Shown: one piece after another, positions 23,623 to 35,340 of the stretch
Numbering within the stretch: the first letter of the stretch is position 1
Layout: the number at the start of each line of letters is the position of its first letter
Assembly (NCBI GenBank): GCA_000827495.1
Contig: KN817518.1
Coordinates: forward strand, 1,576,405 to 1,640,404
DNA length: 64,000 nt
Source: Hypholoma sublateritium FD-334 SS-4
Taxonomy: Eukaryota > Basidiomycota > Agaricomycetes > Agaricales > Strophariaceae
Direction: 5' to 3'
Notes under the pieces: model-generated
What the model saw: only the letters and a program-made list of their open reading frames with translations
Told to the model about the DNA's origin: nothing
The model's database searches: none
Made by a program: the position numbers and the translations under genes

Positions 23623-26563
23623 TTAGGGGGGTCCGCGATGAATTTGGTTGACCAAGGCCTCCCAATAAGAAAAATCCGACCCGTCCAACCCAGAAAGTAG
23701 GCGTGGGTCTGGATTATGGACTGACTGAGTGATTCCTGCCCATCCTGAGATTTCTGTGCCTCCAGCCCCTCCCCACGACGCCCCGCCAGTCAAATCAATG
23801 GAGCCATTGCTAAGTGTGTTACACCAAGTATCGAGTAAGGATTGCGCAGGGGATTCGTCATCAGCGTGAGGGCTACCCGACGTAGTTGGGGAATGAAGTT
23901 GGTCTGCTGAATGTTGCAAGCGTTGTATCGTTGGAGATTGTACAAGTGAAGTCGTCCCAGGGTGTGAATGAGAAGGAGATCGAGGAGAAGATGTAAACGG
24001 CGTATACGTTTTTCCAGATGGTGATGTTACTGGTTGTTGCAGACTCAGTAAGAGTTGCGCCTGTTGCTCTGGCCGGTTGTTGAATGATTGATCATGCAAT
24101 TTCGAAGATCTCCGTGATGGAACGCCTTGAACTTCAACCTGGGATGCCTTCCCCTTGAGAAATTCGATGGTTTTTAATTCGCGTCGAGTGGTTTCGTCCA
24201 TTTCGCGCATGCCCTCGTGGTCCTTCATGAATCCGTCCAGGATGGCGTGCATAGCATGCGAGTGAGGACCATTAGGTTCCAGAACAAAATAAATCCCAGA
24301 TATCATTGCTGTTTGAAATTCACGGTACGCGTTGCTCAGAGAGTCTCGGGTCTCTTTAGGCATGGTGTCTCGGAATGCTTGCCTGACTTCAAAATCCATG
24401 ATTGCTGATTCAAAACACGCATTACGAGACCTTGCATATCGGTCAGAATTAAGTCGTCTCAGCATATAAGGCCTGTGTAAGCTGATCCTGACGAAGAGAA
24501 TCTCAGTAATCAATAGAAACCGGTGGACCGGGATATAGGGGAAGGCATGGTCGAGCGATGTGTCGGCTTGCACAGCATAGTGAGGAGGAAGCTTGTTGAT
24601 GAACTTCAGCAGGTCATCATCCAGAGATACGACTTCAGAATAGTGACTTTTCTCGCGGACTTGCTGGAAATGATGAACCATGCGGCCTATGATTTCTGCA
24701 AGTTGATGTCGTAAGATGACGAATGTCATGGGAGTTGGGTGAGAAAGAGGAAATATCTCGATGGACTGGGCGGCCTGTGGTTCAGCGTCAATATTTGAAG
24801 GCGGTAATGTAGACGTATAATCGTCCTGTATAGAATTAGGCCTCCCCAATACGAGGGCGTAGGACCTGTCAGCGTGGTATAGATACGACCTACGCATATC
24901 AGCATGGGCACCTCATTCAGTATACAGTCAACCTACCAAATTCGTCGGCGATATTCAACGGTTCCCAATGGCATTCCCTAACAAACCAACAAATAACATA
25001 TCAATCGGCGTTTATATAGCTACTCGGCTCGATAGAAGATAATTACCATTCCTGAACCGTCTCGATGCAGCCCAAGAGCTTGTGCAGTCCTCACAGCTGC
25101 GCCTAGTTGGCTCCAGCATTCCGTGATACGTCGATCGAATGTTAAAAAGCGAGCACTCTGCATGGGTTTATCATCTGTACATTGAGTCGTAGCGAGTGCG
25201 TGCTCACCAAGAGACGCGTAAGGACAATATCAAGAGAGTCGGGTTGTATTGCAGCAGCAATCAGAAGCGACCGGCGAGCTAAAACGTAATGAGGGCAGAA
25301 AAGCGGTGTACGAGCGATCTGACGTACATGACCAGTAATAACGGAGAGAGGTCACCCTCCGAGTACGCGCATCGCCAGCAATATGCTCAGGCGCGAGCCT
25401 CATTGAAATGGCCAGCACAACAAATAGCAATGGAAGAAAACGAACGTCATGGGGACTGGCTGCTCCAACCCCGCTGCTACAGGCACATATTGATGCATAT
25501 GCGGCCCGAAAATCTTGGGCGGAGACTGGGTATCGAGTCCAATTACTGTAAAGATAATGAGAAATATATGAACAGGGCAGAAATACCTCTTACATCGTTG
25601 TGAAGTAATAGTCAATTAAAACGTCAGAAATCCGTGTTGGAGGAAGTTCTTGTAGGAGCTCTGATATTTTGTGAGGAGATACACCACACTCCTGCACCAG
25701 CGATTTCAAATTGTCTGCGGCTGAAGGCTCTAGATCATCGCCGTCACCTATGGAAGGCTTTATCTGCAAAACGTCCACACAAGGAAAAGCTCTGGTCATA
25801 CTTCCTAGCCGCTGTGCATCGTGTTCCCCGGCAGTCGAAGTCGGCATGGCCACATGTTGTATCTGTGAAAACATCAGGGTTGAACGACTACGGAGAAACA
25901 ACCTATATCGTACTTGTTCCATAACAGACGCTGGTGCAACACTCCCCGACGCACTGTTTCCATACCACTTGCCACTCTGAAAAATGCCTCCACTCGGATC
26001 TTGTTCTGGAGTTTGTGATCGACCGTCCTCGTCTTCATTTGAAGGGGTTCGTTGCAGACCACTACTCGAGCCTTGCTCGTTTCCATAAGCTGTTGGAGTA
26101 CCGGGAGAGCAGAATTGGGGTAAAGCCTGTTCGACTATATGCTCTAATCTTGAGATTCTAGCGTTTAGATCCTGATCCGCTTTTCCAGGCGTGTAGGCCT
26201 TGCATAACTCGGGAACCTTTCGAGCGACGCACTGTAAATTTCGGTTTCAAAAATAGTCGTCTCGCAAGAAAGGTTGATTTCAATTACATGTGAACAAGGT
26301 ACTTGGCGGTCGCACTAATTTTTTTTCAGTAGTGCAGTTAAGTAAATGCATTAGAGATGAAAATACCTTCTGTTTTCGGCGATGGCATTCTCCGCATGAA
26401 AAACTGGGAACGATAAGATAGTGTCAAACTTAGGGAAAGTGGGAACATACCTCACTCTAGTTCGCTGCTTCTTTGAAATTAAGCCATTTGCATCCTCCTC
26501 CCCTTTCTTCCTCTTTCCAGAGGAAATTGATTGAGGGGAATCGTATTCAGAAGTCTTCACCAT
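23623..26563 (-). CDS. Zn2Cys6 transcription factor with fungal MHR domain
   Basis: Nuclear DNA-binding regulator; target genes unknown. Ten exons: 26451-26563, 26367-26403, 26288-26314, 26231-25914, 25594-25862, 25328-25545, 25208-25278, 25047-25157, 24937-24977 and 23623-24889, giving 823 residues. The binuclear cluster is C41-x2-C44-x6-C51-x5-C57-x2-C60-x8-C69. It is preceded by a basic stretch (KKQRTR), followed by a short coiled coil (ISRLEHIVEQ), and split over three exons, one of only 27 nt. The middle-homology domain shows INWTRYPVSAQDFRAAYASI, FVVLAISMRLAPEHIAGDAR and YLYHADRSYALVLGRP. The C-terminus is Ser/Pro/Gln-rich. The start at 26563 avoids a hydrophobic N-terminal stretch that an earlier in-frame ATG at 26638 would add. 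Confidence 0.9.
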
Positions 26564-27085
26564 AAACATGTAAAAGTAGATAAAGACAAATAGCGCTAGA
26601 ATTTTACGAGATGAAGAGCCCTGGGGCCTGGATGGCAAATTGGAAGGCGAATCTGACTCGTTTAAACTTTAGCGGCAAGCAAGCGGTGAGGCGAGATTAG
26701 CTGATGTCGTCACGTGAAAGGAGCCTTGCATTAATTTAGCCGACTGCCAAGTTCCATTCATCTCCCAACACGGTACAAGACGGTACACCGATCCAATACC
26801 GCAAAGACAGCCGACAAGTGCCTCGCCAAAGCTTGCGCGCGCCGCGTAGCGTTTATTTGACTTTATCACGCAACTTGGTACCCTTCCGTAATACCAGCCC
26901 ATTCATCTTCCGGCTTGCTTCCGGCCTCGTTAAGTCTCCCTGCACACCCCCGACGCGACACCACAGGCCCTCCAGACAAATTCGTCGTCGAATCGAGGAC
27001 GATAAAGTAAAGAGCAACTTTGGCTGCAAAAGATTACCTTACTTCAGAATAAGAGTGATCAGGTTTCCCAGACGGGTGTATCTCA
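26564..27085. promoter_or_regulatory. Divergent promoter, Zn2Cys6 factor / MED17
   Basis: 522 nt between divergent starts. A TCACGTGA palindrome at 26710-26717 lies 148 nt from the transcription factor start and about 370 nt from MED17. No other gene is seen. Confidence 0.5.
26710..26717. promoter_or_regulatory. TCACGTGA palindrome between the Zn2Cys6 factor and MED17
   Basis: Perfect 8-bp palindrome with the CACGTG core, 148 nt upstream of the transcription factor start. It shares its flanks with the site at 60381-60390. Confidence 0.4.
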
Positions 27086-29307
27086 ATGACCGAGGCAGAT
27101 CCTGAACCTCAATGGAAAAAGCTCAAGCTCTCGTTTGAGCGACCTTACAAAGACGACTCTGGCCACCCCATACCTATTCTCTATGATCTTACACCAGAAG
27201 GGCATTCTATATACGAACTGTATGCACCCATTTGTTTAAGTCATATCAATGTCATTCAAATAGATTCACTGCCTAGTAAAGAAACCTCGTCAGCTAGACT
27301 TGCAACAAACTTGCGACGAGTGTTCCAGGAACGTGGTACCGATTTCTTCGATAGAGATGAAAATGCGGTTTTCGGACAGAGTGGAAATGCGGCAGACGCT
27401 GCTCCCCAGGGAAGCTCCGTTGAAGACACAATCCCCTCAGAGGATTCTGTTCCTAAAGCGATGACAGTGGAAGAGCTTCACAACATGCGATTAGAAATTC
27501 TTCCCCAATTATTGTAAGTGACTCCTCATGCTTACTTTCATTGGATTTGTAAAGGTAATCCGCGGCAGCACTGCTCTAGGCGAAATGTCTCTTGCCCGAG
27601 ATCTATTAAATTCAATCTTGTCTGGTCCCCAAGATCCACAATCACAGAGCGAAGCTGCCCCACTCCTCTCTGCGACTTTGGTGACGAAACCTCCACCAAT
27701 CGTTTCTGTTCAGGCCTTTAATTCACAGGTGACAATTGGGAGCAAAGATGAAGCACTGCGCAAGGCAGCTGGTTTGTTCAAGTCGGCTTCAGAGAGTATG
27801 GAGAGGAGCAGATTGAAAGGGGAGAAATACTGGGTCGATGCTCTGAGAATCAGACGAGCAAACTGGGGGTTAACACCCGCACCTCTTCCTATGGGATCGG
27901 TAACTGGGAAAGGCGCAGATAAAACATCAAAAGACTTCGTCATCTCCTATGGTCTCGAAGGGTGTACGCAACTATTTTCATACCTCGTTGCCTCTTGATG
28001 ATTGACATCTTAAAAATTCAGCACCACCTATATACCGTCGGCGTGCAGTCGCACATCTATCCACAACCGGAGACGCCGATATTGTATTTCCATATCACCA
28101 AAACACTCGCCTGCGCATTTCTATCTCAATGCCCTCCGAATCCTCTACAAAATCTTGGTCGTTTGATTCGCCTACCATCGATAACGCCAGCAAAAATCTA
28201 GACAGTCGTCTAAAGGTCGCACAAACAGAGGCTGTCGATCAAGAAATATTCGCATTACTTGTACAAGAAGCTGGTAAACTACCCACGGCTTCTGCCCGAG
28301 TCTCAGAACGCTTGATAGCGATCGATGCTGCTGAAGGACTGGATCTTACATTTGAACTCGTTGAGTAGACTCTCTCGTCTCAATACCAACCACTCACATT
28401 TCTAGTTAACTTGACAGGTTGATACTACTGCAAATGTAAACGCAGCCAAGACGAAATACCAAAATAAAGAAAACATCTGCGAACTCATATATCACGTACT
28501 TCGCGTCTTTCTCCTACGACGACATAGCATTGTCAACGGAGAAAGGGGGAGTGAGCGGCGCCTCCCCGGAAAAGAAAATTTTACTATCCTGCAACCCGTC
28601 ATAGACATCCTCCAGTATCGAGGATTCTGTGAAAGAGTCGAGGTAGAATTGCAGAAAGTGATTCGTGCATTGGAAACCTCCGGAATCCCGTCCACGCTTT
28701 CGTTCACTGCCGTCGGGGAACCTGGCCATCACATTGTTTCCCTATTTTCCGACCTTACAAAGAAATCCGTCGGAGGGGAAGCGGTGATACGAATAGATAA
28801 CTGGTATGCTCCACAATGTTATTGCTTCGTTCTGTGTTCATTCTTTCCCAGGAATACCTTATGGTTTACATTTGTTTCGCCGTCCACGCTGACAGCTCAT
28901 TTGACCCAAGCAACCCTCACGATATCGTCATTGCCTCAATTAACACAGTTGTTAATGGATGAGATAGAGCGGTGTTTGTTGGAAAGGATATGCGGGCTAG
29001 GGAGAGAACTTTGCGACGTTGTTGGTGGGATTTGGTTCATTGATTCCAATAGATGCGTTGCAAGATGGGAAGGATGCGTGCTGTGAGTACAAGGAAACCC
29101 ACTCAGTCGCCACTGGCCTTGACGTTTCCTTTTTGCGGCAGTAACTTCAGGATATCATACGACGAACATCTCAGTATCGGTTGTTCTGCGTTTCGCTTGG
29201 ATAGCTCTACTGGTAAACAAGGGCACACGCAAATCTACGACAGCAGCAAACTACCTCTCTTGACATGGGCAGCGCGTGCCATCAAAGAGTCCTCTAGCCA
29301 TTCGTAG
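27086..29307 (+). CDS. MED17: Mediator head subunit Med17
   Basis: Scaffold subunit of the Mediator head module (yeast Srb4), which contacts RNA polymerase II. Six exons: 27086-27513, 27569-27963, 28022-28359, 28418-28803, 28852-29082 and 29142-29307, giving 647 residues. Recognisable family stretches are PQWKKLKLSFERPYKDDSG at the N-terminus, TVEELHNMRLEILPQLFTAL, GLFKSASESMERSRLKGEKY and ALRIRRANWGLTPAPLPMG, followed by GKGADKTSKDFVISYGLEG. The donor of the third intron is weak (GTTGAG, 28360) but is the only one that keeps the frame into DTTANVNAAK. MED20 lies 27 kb downstream, and TRA1 sits between them. Confidence 0.9.
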
Positions 29308-29431
29308 ACACATCACAGTAGATTGCATAATGAGCAGTGCAACGCGGTGCAAACATATACCATGCATCATAGATGGATAATGGATTTTAGGGGTACAAGA
29401 GATGCATACTGGGAGTGTAGCGTATACATAT

Positions 29432-30550
29432 CTACTCGTCGTCCTCCTCCTCTTCAGCCGCGGCACCACCTGCCTTGAACTTCTCGATCTTGACGGCGAT
29501 GTTGGCCTTGCGCTCGGCGTGGGTGAGCTTCTTGGTGGCGTACTTAAGAGTCTCAGCTTTCCAGTCGGTGGTCTTTTCTGTAGGCTTGAAGGTGGGGTCT
29601 TCACGAATGGCGGCGTGGGCGTTGGTGTAGATTTCCTCAATATCATCGGAACCAACACCATCCGCAAGGTAAGTGGCGAATTGCTTCTTAAATCTGTTAA
29701 TGCCCTCAGATAGACCATGGGCATATTCAGCAAAGATGCGTACCGCTCGTCATCTTCCTCCTCGAGACTCTCCATGTACTCAGCAACATGTCCACCATAG
29801 ATGTACTTCTTGAGGACCTCAGCATCCAAAGTCTTGGATTCCGTGTCGTACCCAGGGAAACGCTTGTCATTGTGGGGAATGTAGATGCCACCATCGCTGG
29901 CGCCCTTCAGAGCACCGAACAGACGAGATCCAGTCGAAGTACGCTTGAGACCAACATCAAGGTACGCCTTGAACGGCCGTGGGGCATCCTCCTCGTCGGC
30001 GATTTCGGTATGGGTGAGAGTGCCATCGGGTTCCGTGACACCTTCGTATTTGTCGGCCAATCCAAGCTTGGTGAGGGCACGACGAGCGCAGAGGAGGCCA
30101 GTGGCGTATGCTGCTTATACTCAGATAATATCTCGTCGTTGGCCGAATAAGACACTTACCGGCAGCCCAGTTAGTGAGACCGTGGTTGATTCCGTATCTG
30201 GGGAGCTCTCTTGAGTGAGCAGCGGTCAGCACGAAATCTCCTTGCAGGCGGGCGTAGATGATTTGGCAGATGATGTCCCGGTTGGTGAAACGAACGACAA
30301 GGCGGTATTTAGGCGCGTTGCTACACAAGCAATTAGCACATTCCAAGGGCTGTATGTCCGTTTGACATACTACTTGTTCTTGGCCTGAGTTACGAGCCTC
30401 TTGCGGGCATAGTCTAAATTATCGTCAAGAAATGCAAAAAACCGCAGAGATATACGACGCACAATCAGTCTTTCCCTCTCTCCTTCTGCGGTACTTGACC
30501 TGGAATCGGGAGAAGTAGGCATCCGATTTGAGTTTCTTAACGAAGGGCAT
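29432..30550 (-). CDS. RPL5: 60S ribosomal protein uL18 (L5)
   Basis: Binds 5S rRNA and carries it into the large subunit together with uL5. Five exons: 30463-30550, 30371-30413, 30160-30320, 29744-30110 and 29432-29693, giving 306 residues. It begins [20 protein letters not shown] and contains [35 protein letters not shown], the [16 protein letters not shown] segment and [20 protein letters not shown]. The fourth intron (29694-29743, GTACGC to AACAG) is easy to miss: reading through it gives a false frameshift, and splicing yields [20 protein letters not shown], aligned with the family. The tail is acidic (EEEDDE). The gene is convergent with MED17 (124 nt apart). Confidence 0.95.
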
Positions 30551-30932
30551 CTGAGGGATATGTGAGCCTATTTATCGAAGGGCGTTATCCAGTGCTAAGT
30601 TTCCCCATCCATCTCTCTATCCTTTCTGTTTTCCAAGAAATTTGTATACTTCGTCCAGACCAAGGCTACCAAAGCTTCTGGAGGAAAACCGGACATACCT
30701 TGAGGAAGGGGGACTGGGAGGGAGGGGACTGGCGATGATGAGCACCAACTTTTGGGTACGATGAGCAGAATGAGTATTGGATTACATAAGAATCGTGACA
30801 GTCACACTTCCCAACGGTGGAGTGAGGTGCGGCACCGGTTGCCTCTTGCCACTCCTCTACCTCACCTCTTCGTTCCCAACACCCGTGTCAGCAACGCCTG
30901 TATACGAGTTTTTGTTGCTCGTTTAGCTAGTC
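30551..30932. promoter_or_regulatory. Divergent promoter, RPL5 / RBM42-like
   Basis: 382 nt between two divergent starts of ribosome- or RNA-related genes. Pyrimidine-rich tracts lie upstream of both starts, as is usual in fungal promoters. No specific site is certain. Confidence 0.45.
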
Positions 30933-31746
30933 ATGGATCCTCACAACAATTCTTCCTATCAGTCACAATACGCGCAACAGCAGCAAGCTGCTTATGACGT
31001 TAACCCGTACTACAAACCTTATCAAGGTCCTTCCTATCCCATCCCTGGTTCATCTTCAGGCCACACGGCTCCTGTTCCTGCAAACGCCTACGAGTATGAC
31101 GTCGGTATTCTTGCACAACAGAGTGTTTATGTCCCTGGTGCTATGATTGACAAAAGAGGCGGAGCGGGTGGCAAACTCGCGAAAGGCGGTAAACGGGTAA
31201 CAGTGCTTCGCAAAGGTGGAGGCAAAGTCTGGGAGGATCAAACACTCTTGGAGTGGAACCCTTGTATGTATTTACGTTATCGATGAGTCTTCTTCGTCTC
31301 ATGCATATTGAATAGCCTGGTTTCGTCTATTCGTCGGTGATCTCAGCAATGATGTTTCGGACGACGTTCTTGCCAATGCATTTAACAAATATACATCTTT
31401 CCAGAAAGCCAAAGTCATTCGAGACCGCCTTAGCCAGAAGGTATGTTTCTGAACTATTTCCCTTTCATATGCATTATTCTGACTCACTTTGCTTCAGGCC
31501 AAATTCGGTTTCGTAGCATTTTCTGATCCCGAAGATTTCTTAAAGGCGTGGAAGGAAATGGATGGTGAGCATTCTCCTCTCGGTATATCTCTCCATCTGA
31601 TGCCCTTTCTAGGCAAGTATGTTGGCAATCGCCCTATCAAATTGAAGAAAGCGGATGATTCTGCCATCAGACCGGTTGAGATTGGCCATCGCAAGGCAAA
31701 GAAGCTTGAACAGGATCTCAAGAAGAACCGCCACAAGCCTTATTGA
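30933..31746 (+). CDS. RBM42-like RNA-binding protein (one RRM)
   Basis: RNA-binding protein similar to metazoan RBM42, a protein linked to hnRNP K and splicing. Four exons: 30933-31263, 31316-31440, 31498-31564 and 31613-31746, giving 218 residues. The first ~90 residues are Gln/Tyr/Pro-rich and disordered. The RBM42 hallmark then appears: KVWEDQTLLEWNPSWFRLFV followed by GDLSNDVSDDVLANAF, KVIRDRLSQKAKFGFVAF (RNP1) and GKYVGNRPIKLKKA. A basic helical tail ends the protein (HRKAKKLEQDLKKNRHKPY). The strong conservation of the linker WEDxTLLEW before the RRM separates RBM42 from other RRM proteins. Confidence 0.88.
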
Positions 31747-32160
31747 ACCTTCGATCCCAGCTCTCTATTGGTGCCCTGTATGTACATATGCCTCCCTTGC
31801 TGCAGCCTTGCTGATCTGCTTGCTTCAATCAATTTTTGTTGGCAATTTTATGTTGGCCCCCTGGCTCTATCCAAGTATATGCTACAACGAGAATATCGTT
31901 TCTCGTTAAGGTAGTACCGATACAAAGTAATGCCTGCTTAGTTATTTGTTCTCTGAGTTGAATCGCTATGAATGTGAGTCTATACCTCCGATATGCCACC
32001 TGAGGCATAATTCTATCCTGTAATCTAGTCAGCTCTTTCAAAATAACATTTTCTCATCGTTGCCAATGATGAGAGCCACATTGCGTTTTGTTTGCACTTG
32101 TCGGGCACTCTGGTCTAGGGTGTGACTGCGCCCGCTGTTCCTTCATTTGTATCATACTCT
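31747..32160. other. Intergenic, upstream of verprolin
   Basis: 414 nt between RBM42-like and VRP1 on the same strand. An additional upstream 5' exon of VRP1 could hide here (GTGAGT near 31974, CTAG acceptors near 32028 and 32117), since most verprolins start with a Pro-rich stretch, but I cannot support a specific exon. Confidence 0.4.
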
Positions 32161-33332
32161 ATGGCTTCCAGTGATCTCCTCAAAGCAATCCAAGCAGGCA
32201 AGAAGCTGAAGAAAGCAGATACCAATGATCGCAGTGCACCTTTGGTCGCAGTAGATGCACCCAAAGGACGCGCTGGTGGCGGTGGCGGCGTGGGGTCTCC
32301 TATGAGCGCGCCTTCTCTGCCATCTGGCGGCGGCCCTCCTCAGCTGGGGGGTCTGTTTGCTGGCGGAATGCCGAAACTGAAGCCTGCAGGACAGAGCAAT
32401 CTTGGTGAGATCCAGATCGTGTGCACCGAGTTACGATGGCTGAAGGCAGTGGGCAGCGAAACCCCCGCCGCTCGCGAAGGCGCCGTCTGTGCCTCCAGCA
32501 CGGGGAGCACCTCCACGGCCTGTCCCTGCCGCCCCGGCCAGGCCCCCAGCACCGCCAGCGCGACCGGCGCCTGCGTTTCCTACATCGCCGTCGTCCTCCG
32601 CGCCGCCACAGCCTCCTAGGCGCGCGCCGCCTCCTGTCCGCAGCGTCTCTCCTCCCCCGGCCCCTGCCCGACAGGCCCCTGCCGTACCGCCCCGCACTCA
32701 GTCGCCGGTCAAGCCATCTCCGTCAGTGTCAAGGCCTGTTCCAGCAATTCCTCCTCGAAACGGAACGCCTCCGGTTGTTCCGCCGCAAAGGCCGCATTCG
32801 TCTGTCCCTGCGCGTGCACCACCGCCGCCGCCGCCGCCTCGGCCGGGAAACGCCGCGCCTCCTTCTCCAGCAAGGTCCGCTCCGCCCCCGCCGACGCGAA
32901 AACCGCCTCAGACTTTAGCGCCCGCGCCACCGCCCCGCGTTCGTGCAGTGTCCCAGACGGAACCCGTGGGAAGGAGGTCTTCTCCGGAGCCAGCTATCCC
33001 ATCGCGTCTTTCTTCCCCGGCAGGGACTCTAAGATCTAGGACGCCTCCGAATAGCTCTCCGCTCTCACCTCCCCCTCCACCACGGCCTCCTCCTACTAGT
33101 TCCGAGATCAGCACTAGACCTCCCGCTCCCAGAAGAAAGAGTACGTGTCATTTAGATTCTGACAGGCAGGTGTCACTGATAAAGACATGCAGTACCATCT
33201 CCACCTCCGAACGCCGGGGCGCATACGTTTCCAGTAACAGATTTCCCACCTCCCAGAGAGTTTAAGGGGACGCCGAAGGTCTATAGCAGTGGGGGCCAGC
33301 AAGGCAATAGCTTTGACCTAGACAACCTGTGA
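32161..33332 (+). CDS. VRP1: Verprolin / WIP actin-regulatory protein
   Basis: Partner of WASP/Las17 in Arp2/3-driven actin assembly at endocytic sites. Three exons: 32161-32404, 32457-33140 and 33193-33332, giving 355 residues. An N-terminal WH2 motif binds G-actin: DLLKAIQAGKKLKKADTNDR, with LKKA at residues 16-19. Then comes the verprolin-specific block GPPQLGGLFAGGMPKLKPAG, a long Pro/Ala/Ser-rich region with poly-Pro profilin/SH3 ligands (VPARAPPPPPPPRPG), and the C-terminal WASP-binding end PPPREFKGTPKVYSSGG, finishing with FDLDNL. The second exon is joined in phase at GTGGGCAG, which restores the Pro-rich frame. The start is assigned at the first ATG before the WH2 motif. The usual Pro-rich leader before WH2 is missing. 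Confidence 0.9.
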
Positions 33333-33525
33333 TACATGCCACGTCCGCGGTGTGAATATAATATTCCATGGGATAGCCGCCGTGATATTTTAAGGATAGT
33401 GCGTAGATGTATCGAGAGTTGGTGTCGTTCATAATTAAAGTACTTGCGGCGATACTCCGCGCGGGATCTTGTCGGTTACATAAGACACGAACGCGTTCTT
33501 GTCAGGTGTTAGCTCCTTACGCAAG

Positions 33526-33535
33526 TGACACGTCA
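33526..33535. promoter_or_regulatory. UPR-element-like site upstream of PDI1
   Basis: TGACACGTCA, 68 nt upstream of the PDI1 start. Its reverse contains TGACGTG, the core bound by XBP1/Hac1-type bZIP factors in the unfolded protein response. A TATAAA follows at 33551-33556. The combination suits an inducible ER chaperone gene. Function is inferred from the motif only. Confidence 0.5.
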
Positions 33536-33550
33536 GTACATCGTCTCGCT

Positions 33551-33556
33551 TATAAA
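33551..33556 (+). promoter_or_regulatory. TATA box of PDI1
   Basis: TATAAA 47 nt upstream of the PDI1 ATG and just downstream of the UPR-like site. A canonical core promoter position for a highly expressed, inducible fungal gene with a short 5' UTR. Confidence 0.45.
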
Positions 33557-33602
33557 CCGATTCGCGCGTCAAATTCCAATTCATCACGTCCTCCCTCCCA
33601 AT

Positions 33603-35327
33603 ATGCGTTTCTCAACGCCCGCCGCCTTCCTCGCCTTCCTTACCGTCGTTCTTGCTAACGAGGCTTCCGACGTCATCAGCTTGACCGCCTCCACATTCGA
33701 GTCGACCGTCAATGCCGAATCTCTCATCCTGGTAGAGTTCTTTGCGCCCTGGTGCGGCCATTGCAAAGCTCTGGCTCCCCATTACGAGGAGGCTGCCACT
33801 GCTCTCAAGGAGAAAAACATCAAGATTGCCAAGGTCGACTGTGTTGACGAGGCCGATCTTTGTCAATCAAAAGGAATTCAAGGTTACCCGTAAGTACCTT
33901 GTCGCTACGTAGGGGGCCAATGACCGATGCAATGCGTCCAGCACCCTCAAGGTATACCGAAACGGCGAGGCCTCAGAGTACAGTGGTCCTCGCAAGGCTG
34001 ATGGAATCATCAGCTATATGGTCAAGTGCGTATTTGTCTCCCCGGCGCTAATTTCCTGGCTGACGCTCGTGCCAGGCAATCTCTCCCCGCTGTTTCAGAC
34101 GTGACTGCTGCCAACCTCGCAGAATTCCAAAAGGCCGACAAGATTGTCGCCATTGCCTACCTCGCTTCCCCTACTGATGCCCCTGCTACTGAATTCAGCG
34201 CAGTTGCCGATGTCCACCGTGACGACTACCTCTTTGGTCTCACCTCAGACAAGGACGCCATCGCCGCTGCCGGAGTAACAGCCCCAGCTGTCGTTCTGTA
34301 CCGTTCCTTCGATGCCCCCGAATCCGAATACCCTTACCCCATCTCATCCCTGACCTCGAAAGACCTCACCGACTGGATCAAGGAGCTCTCCGTCCCCATC
34401 ATCGACGAGGTGAATGGCGAGAACTACGCCATTTACGCTGGTAGCGCCAAGCCCCTTGCCTACCTCTTCATTGACCCCACTCTTGAGGACAAGGAGGATC
34501 AAATTGCCACTATCAAACCTATTGCCGCCAAGTACCACTCGAAGATGAACTTCGTCTGGATTGACGCCGTGAAGTTCGGTGACCACGCCAAGGCCCTCAA
34601 CCTTGTCGAACCCAAGTGGCCCGCCTTCGTCGTTCAGGACTTGGAGAAGCAGCTCAAGTACCCCTACGACCAGTCGAAGGAGCTTACTGCCGCTGGAGCT
34701 GAGGAATGGGTTGACCAATACCTTGGTGGCAAACTCCTGCCCCAACTCAAGTCCCAGCCTATCCCTGAAACCCAAGACAGCCCTGTCCGCACCCTCGTTG
34801 GCCTGAACTTTGAAGATGAGGTATTCGATGATAGCAAGGATGTTTTCGTCGAGTTCTACGCCTCATGGTATGCCTTCTTCCCTTCCCTGCGACCTATGAT
34901 TAATGTTTCGTTTCCAAATAGGTGCGGTCACTGCAAGCGTCTTGCGCCCATCTGGGAAAACCTTGGCGAGAAGTACGCCGCCGTCAAAGACCGCCTTGTG
35001 ATGTACGTGTCTGTATATTTGTCTTGATACCCATAACTGAGTCGGATATTTTAATCTAGTGCCAAGATGGAGGCTCAGGAGAACGATCTTCCCCCTTCGA
35101 TTCCTTTCCGCATTTCTGGTTTCCCCACCCTGAAGTTCAAGCCTGCTGGTTCAAAGAGCTTCGTTGACTACGAGGGCGACCGTTCTTTTGAAAGCCTTGT
35201 CTCTTTCGTTGAGGAACACGCTAAGAACTCTCTTGATGTCCCTATTCTTGCCGAGGAGCCTGCGCAAGTGCCTTTGGAAACTGTTAACACAACATCTGAC
35301 TCAGAGGCCCACCACGATGAGCTATAA
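33603..35327 (+). CDS. PDI1: Protein disulfide isomerase
   Basis: ER-lumen oxidoreductase and chaperone that forms and shuffles disulfides. Five exons: 33603-33889, 33942-34025, 34076-34867, 34922-35002 and 35060-35327, giving 503 residues. A signal peptide (MRFSTPAAFLAFLTVVLA) is followed by the a-b-b'-a' layout. The first active site is FFAPWCGHCKALAPHYEE with CGHC at 51-54. The second is EFYASWCGHCKRLAP with CGHC at 389-392, and its codons are split by an intron right after the Trp. The C-terminus is HDEL, the ER retrieval signal. Length and motifs are those of canonical fungal PDI. Codon use is strongly biased toward C-ending codons, as expected for abundant proteins. Confidence 0.96.
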
Positions 35328-35340
35328 TTATTCATAATCA

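Noticed and set aside
29694..29743. Apparent 1-nt frameshift in RPL5
   Set aside because: A 50-nt GT-AG intron at this place restores perfect alignment with the L5 family, so it is neither a pseudogene nor a sequencing error.
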